From: Andrena cerasifolii
Lineage: Eukaryota > Arthropoda > Insecta > Hymenoptera > Andrenidae
DNA: 64,000 nt
Reading direction: 5' to 3'
Assembly (NCBI RefSeq): GCF_050908995.1
Contig: NC_135124.1
Location: 6,138,001 to 6,202,000, forward strand
The translations under genes and the position numbers were made by a program. This document shows, in pieces, positions 59,501 to 64,000 of the stretch (positions are counted from its first letter, which is position 1; the number at the start of each line of letters is the position of its first letter). The notes under the pieces are model-generated. The model was not told the origin of the DNA. It made no database searches and saw nothing but the letters and a program-made list of their open reading frames with translations.

Positions 59501-60335
59501 GCCGGGTCGAGGCTGAGAATGGGGTGGTTATGGGGAGGCGGGAGTGGAAACAGAAGTGGGAAAATAAGCGGTGGCAACGGGAGCACTGTGCTACTCTGTA
59601 CAACGGGTCAGTATTTTTACGCCAGGCGAAAATTGTGCAACTCGGCTCTGCCGCGCGAGAGGGAAACCAGCATACCTTCGGTTCTGAGTGCTGTTTTTAA
59701 ATATTAATATACAAATCTGGTAGTTCTGATGGAATTAAAGCCGTAAAATATGAATAAATCCCGTGCAGACGGGGAAAGATATATGCTGCAGGTTTGATGC
59801 TTTGATATCGTTACGATATAAACGCAGGCGCCTGTTAATTAATTTGATCTTCGCAGCAGATGACACCGGCGTTTCTTTGATGTTCAGTTGATTTAAGTTG
59901 AAAGCGTTTCCACCCGATTTTTTTTCATCGGTTTACGATGGAAACTGGGCTACTGTGCAGAAAATGCGAGCTTGGGGTGGGTTATTTAGTTTCTCAGGGA
60001 ATTATTGTTTTTTAGCGATGATATATTCTGCTGCAATGGGAAATGGAAGATGATAAGATCGTTGGAGAGTGACACTACTCAGAGGCGAAGCCATCAAAGT
60101 GCTACTTAATTAGTGATCCTAACATTCACGAATCTCTGTGATCATTAATAACAGTACAAACGGTATTATCCCTGAAAGCCAAATCTGGGTAACAAAGCAC
60201 CAAATCATGGTAGAGCGTTTAGTAGTATTATGCGCAAAAAGTTAGCCTTTTCTGCTTGAGCGCCAATCTAGCGGCCGCCGGAAGAACTAGGACGAGAAAG
60301 TCACACATTCTGAAAAGGAGTCGGAACACCTGGCT
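56546..60335. other. Long non-coding stretch, no gene supported
   Basis: Frames up to 145 codons (59270-59707, plus strand) and 123 codons (56963-57334, plus strand), without recognisable domains. A TTAACCCTTTCGC block at 58073 could be one more TTAA-type terminus, but its partner is unconvincing. Confidence 0.4.
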
Positions 60336-60589
60336 ATTACACCTAGTGATCCTCTAAGCAGTGGTCGGAACAACGTGTATCGTCGCTGATTGGTTGCCGC
60401 GATTTGGAGGAAAAGCGGAAGTAGACAGAGAAAGAAACTGTCAAAAAGAAAGAGACAGAAATACTGACAGAAAGGGAGAGAAATACTGATAGAAAGAGAT
60501 AGATATGGTTTAGGTTATGTTACTTTCGGTTTTGCTCCAAAATGGCTGCGGGTATACCGATCACTCCCTAGAGGATCACTAATTACACC
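60336..60589. mobile_element. hAT-type MITE, 238 bp, with perfect 8-bp target duplication
   Basis: The element proper is 60344-60581, with terminal inverted repeats TAGTGATCCTCTA / TAGAGGATCACTA (13 bp perfect, similarity continuing to about 25 bp). The identical 8-mer ATTACACC flanks both sides (60336-60343 and 60582-60589). TAGTG ends fit the YAGNG rule of hAT elements. The interior carries a short purine-rich tandem motif ('agaaatactgacagaaag'-like, about 60455-60510) and no coding capacity. Confidence 0.9.
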
Positions 60590-61475
60590 GTGCCTATGTA
60601 TATACCTATTTACGTGAAGTGAACAGAAGTAAAATACCGCTATAAACGTAAGAGTTGTTAAGAGTGGTCAAGAGTGAAATGGTGTATATCTCTTTCTCTC
60701 TCGTGGGATTTCGATGAAACTTGGCGGACAGTGGCTCGCGTCCAGACTCTTATTATAGCGTCTCTATGTCAAGCAGACGGCAGAACTGCTGCGGATCTGC
60801 TGCCGATCTGACATCAGGCACTGACACCAGGCTCTGCACCTCAGAACGCAGCCAAATGCGGACACAGATGGCTACGGTTCTGAAGTCAGATTCTGCGCTC
60901 TCATGCCAGACCCTGCTACCAATCAGATGTCAGACTGCAGACAGATGGTTATCTGGGATCTACTTTATTAACTTTAGAAATAAATAACGGACTTAATTCA
61001 CTACGGAATAGTTACACTTTTAACACCAACACTTAAAAATTCTGCGGTGCAGTTAACCTAATTCAATTTTATCTTAGAATCCAATACTGTATGATAGACG
61101 AGAACTACCAAAGCACCGGCTGGATCAATCAACCCCTAACTGGTTTGGAAGACATTTTCAAGCCCTCGTCATCCACGATAGAAGGAACAAGCGGAGCTAA
61201 CAACGAGTCGAAAGCTCGCACCCCGCGGGCGACCAATTTCCATTCGAAGGAATCTACAATCTTCATTAACAAGCAGTAACGGGGCGAAATAGGGCACGAG
61301 GGGGGTGGCGATCGTTTACAGGGTCAACGGGGGAGGTTAAACAGACGCCAATCGAGAATTCGAGCCGCTGGAAATCCAGGGAACGAATACCGCCACAGTC
61401 GCTAATGAGGTTAATCCGCGATTCCGTTTACATTTTCTCGTTCACGAGGCACGAAACGAACCCAGGCAACTCGTC
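60590..61475. other. Non-coding stretch with degenerate CAGAC-rich patch
   Basis: 60740-60950 has many short variants of CAGAC/TCTGC, giving a Ser/Thr-rich frame of 88 codons that I regard as low-complexity sequence. The remainder shows nothing. Confidence 0.35.
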
Positions 61476-61538
61476 GGAGATAGATAGATAGAGAGAGAGA
61501 AAGAGAGAGAGCGAGAGAGAGAGAGAGAGAGAGAGAGC
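61476..61538. repeat. Compound (GATA)n/(GA)n microsatellite
   Basis: Short GATA units followed by an interrupted GA run. Leu/Ser-rich frames on the minus strand through this are artefacts. Confidence 0.95.
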
Positions 61539-63666
61539 GGGGCAAGGGAGAAAAAAAGAGCTGGCTGCATAAAGCGGGCACAGGGCAGAAGGATGTAAAG
61601 CAGAACGGGGGTGGGGCACCGAGGGGGTCGCGAAAAATTACGGACGACCCGCGATGGGAATAAGAGCAGTGTGTTACCCTGTACACACCGTTTCGAGTGC
61701 ACTGCACTCAGATACACCCTCTCCAGGCGTCCTTCACCCTTTCTGCCTCTCGTTCCCGCCACTCGTCGCGACCTAAATGAAACTTTCGTCCCCCGCCTCG
61801 ATCAACCGATCCGCACACCTGCGTGCCAAAGATCGCTTTCCCACCCCCATCCCTGTCAACCTTTTCCACCCCCTTTTTGATTTGCCAGCGACATCGTCGG
61901 GATGTAGAGCACCGTCGCTCTTGTCTTTTGCTGGCGGTGATTACTTCATCCCCGACCCCTCCGCCCTGCGAATCACTGTTTCGTACTGTTTCTCCGTTTT
62001 GTCTGCGTTACACCGTCGCCATCGCGACTGCTCAACTGTCACGCAACAGCGGTGCATGCAGAATATTTAATTCGGATCAATCTGTTCTTGGATGGAGTGT
62101 CTTCAGGCATTCCGGGAATTTTAGGCATCTGCATTGATAGGAATTTTAGCATTCACGATATCGCCAGGTAGAAGTAAATAAATTCTGAAGATAAGGAACT
62201 TATGGTACGACGATTTTCCTGGTATGCGTGCAATTGATTTTCCTTCATTCATTCAGTGCACAGAAGTTTAACCGAAAAGTCAGTAATCATAATCCCCTCC
62301 CATCTCTATCCGTGTATTTTTTACACGAAGGGATTTTTAATATCGTTTACTGTTGGGATAAAACAGTGAAGTTGACGATGATCGATCGAGTCGGCTGGTT
62401 GCTGCCGTTCGGGGATTTACCTCTCCTCTCTCCTTCGGTCCACACCGCCGATCGAACCTGTTTTCAGCCAATAAAGAAAGGAGGGTTTTATTAAAAAATG
62501 AACGCATTATTTTCGCGGGTGACGTTTGGTAAAATAGCATTCGAGATTCGAGCACTCAACGCCGGGGACTAAATTTCCCTAAATTCCCCTGAAAATATAA
62601 TCAACGCTAACGCTGATTGATGCGACACACCGATAATCGTTCGTGATTTATCGCGGCTCTGCGAATTAAGCATTCCCTTGCCTGTTGCGATTCTGGTAAA
62701 TCGAAGATAATGGAAAATATTGTGGAAAAAAACGCGACACAGTAGTCGCGATCGTAACGGGTTTTATAATAATTAAGTAAATCCACGGGGAAAAGGGTAA
62801 GTTTTGGAGATCTGTGCTTTGAGAATTGATTAAGTGGAGCTTCCTTCTAAACAATTAACTCTGAATAGGAATTTTATTCGTGAATCATTTAATTCGTATA
62901 ATTGTGTAAACTTTACACCTTCGTGCCACTGTGTTAAAAGGTGTGAATAAATATTTAATACCCACATCTACTCTCACTCAGAAAACACAGTGGCAGAAGT
63001 AATTAAAACGACATGCTACTTATTGAATTCTGCGATATTCCTGCTGAACATTTAGGACTGAGTTCCGCAACAAATATACTGGTAAACGTCAAAGTATTTA
63101 ATTTCAATGTCAGTTATTTGTATGAAACTTGATCTATGAACGATTGAGATTCGTTGCGGTAAATGTATCGAAGGATAACGATGGGAAAAGGGGATTGGGG
63201 GAAGAGCAAGCAGTGCAGCGATTTCCGATTATTAGATGAGACAGAGGAAAAATCTTGCTGGGAATTCCGAGGCAACGTCTGCAGGGAGTCTTCAGCCTCA
63301 ACGTTCACGGAAAAGGCGACGCGAACAAACAGAGAACGGTTGTCTCAGTTAATATTGAAGTTTCGTGCCCTCCTGGTGGCTCGTCTTAGTAACTTAGTCC
63401 CTCTACCAAATCTGCAGCACTATTTTCTCCCCATCGATCCTCCCTTCGCCGTTCAAAACACAAACCCCACTCTCACTAAACACGATTCCTTTGCACAGAA
63501 TGCTACACTCTGTTTTCCATAGTTTCCGATTAACTATATTTTTAACTTTACATCGAATGGAGAATGTGAAGCTGAATTCCTACATTTCAAGGTACACTTG
63601 CTGCCAATGGTGAAAGTAACCATTTTGAGAATGCTTCTTTAATTTTGTGCTGTGAGAGATAGAATG
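61539..63666. other. Non-coding stretch, no gene supported
   Basis: A GC-richer block (61600-62060) with overlapping frames of about 100 codons in several phases, and a 119-codon frame at 63163-63522. None is recognisable. Confidence 0.4.
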
Positions 63667-64000
63667 TACAGTAGCGGGGAAAATAGTTACCACTTTTTCG
63701 AACCACCCTACATCTATTACTTTTTAATATCAATGTAAAACTGCAGTATGTGCCTAATATACATATCCTGAGAGAGACTTAAAAGCTGTATAAAATCCAG
63801 TTACAGTTGAATTTATTTAACTAACAAACAGAAACCCTACATAGCATTAAACAAGACAACACATTTTTAAAGCCAACAAAAAGTTACCACTTTTGAACGT
63901 TAATAAAAAAAAATCTAATATTTTGTGGGGGCACCTTTTGCTTTAAGGTCAACCTAAAAAGTTACTAAACGTGGTAACTTCTTTGTCGGCCCCAAACATG
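63667..64000 (-). mobile_element. Tc1-like element, 3' part, running off the right edge
   Basis: A TA dinucleotide (63667-63668) is followed by CAGTAGCGGGGAAAATAGTT, a plausible Tc1-type inverted terminus. On the minus strand near 63960-63917, the peptide LKAKGAPTKY ends in a stop, matching the conserved C-terminal tail (GG-x-TKY) of Tc1-family transposases. A stop codon just upstream in that frame shows decay. Most of the transposase and the other terminus would lie beyond 64000. Confidence 0.6.

Noticed and set aside
59270..59707. 145-codon plus-strand frame
   Set aside because: Arg/Gly-rich composition typical of GC-rich non-coding sequence, with no motif.
61411..61762. Leu-Ser repeat proteins on the minus strand
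   Set aside because: Translations of the (GA)n run at 61476-61538.
1..64000. CRISPR array, bacterial operons, rRNA genes, functional tRNAs
   Set aside because: No regularly spaced direct repeats, no closely packed co-directional genes, no rRNA-like sequence, and only one tRNA-like relic. The window reads as animal nuclear DNA.

Overview
This window looks like nuclear DNA of an animal, most likely an insect. It is mostly non-coding and AT-rich. It contains mariner, Tc1-like, hAT-like and TTAA-target transposon relics, the 3' end of a non-LTR retrotransposon, many fold-back elements and simple repeats, and no operon-like gene packing. A hymenopteran host is a guess from overall texture, not something the sequence proves.

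The one clear gene is an uninterrupted 1420-codon reading frame on the minus strand (13295 to 9033). It encodes a multidomain STAND-type protein. In order it has an N-terminal restriction-endonuclease-like (PD-(D/E)xK, Cap4/DUF4297-like) segment, an NB-ARC NTPase, about ten kinesin-light-chain-type TPRs, and C-terminal ankyrin repeats. The layout matches the effector-NTPase-sensor plan of bacterial antiphage STAND proteins and of eukaryotic NLR immune receptors. It is the most interesting object in the window. A second, weaker coding candidate is a first coding exon with a consensus splice donor on the minus strand (46858 to 46547), lying in a GC-rich island. Its 3' exons are not visible.

Layout: 1-9000 is non-coding with a TTAA fold-back (1700), a perfect-TSD hAT MITE (5870), and a decayed mariner carrying a tRNA-like insertion (6530-7240). 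9033-13295 is the STAND gene. 14572-14935 is a LINE 3' end. 17613-18162 is the first of four copies of a fold-back family with 3-bp TNA target duplications (others at 42187, 45840 and 51388). 21250-22925 has a 180-bp tandem duplication, a SAP-like motif and a 60-bp-stem hairpin. 28-36 kb holds fold-backs at 30744, 32634 and 35841. 44-46 kb is a nest of hAT-like fold-backs ending at the candidate exon. 50-61 kb has further MITEs, two with perfect 8-bp duplications (56160 and 60344). The right edge enters a Tc1-like element.

Apart from the STAND gene and the candidate exon, I found no reading frame with a recognisable complete protein. Much of the window could be intron or intergenic DNA of a large host gene.
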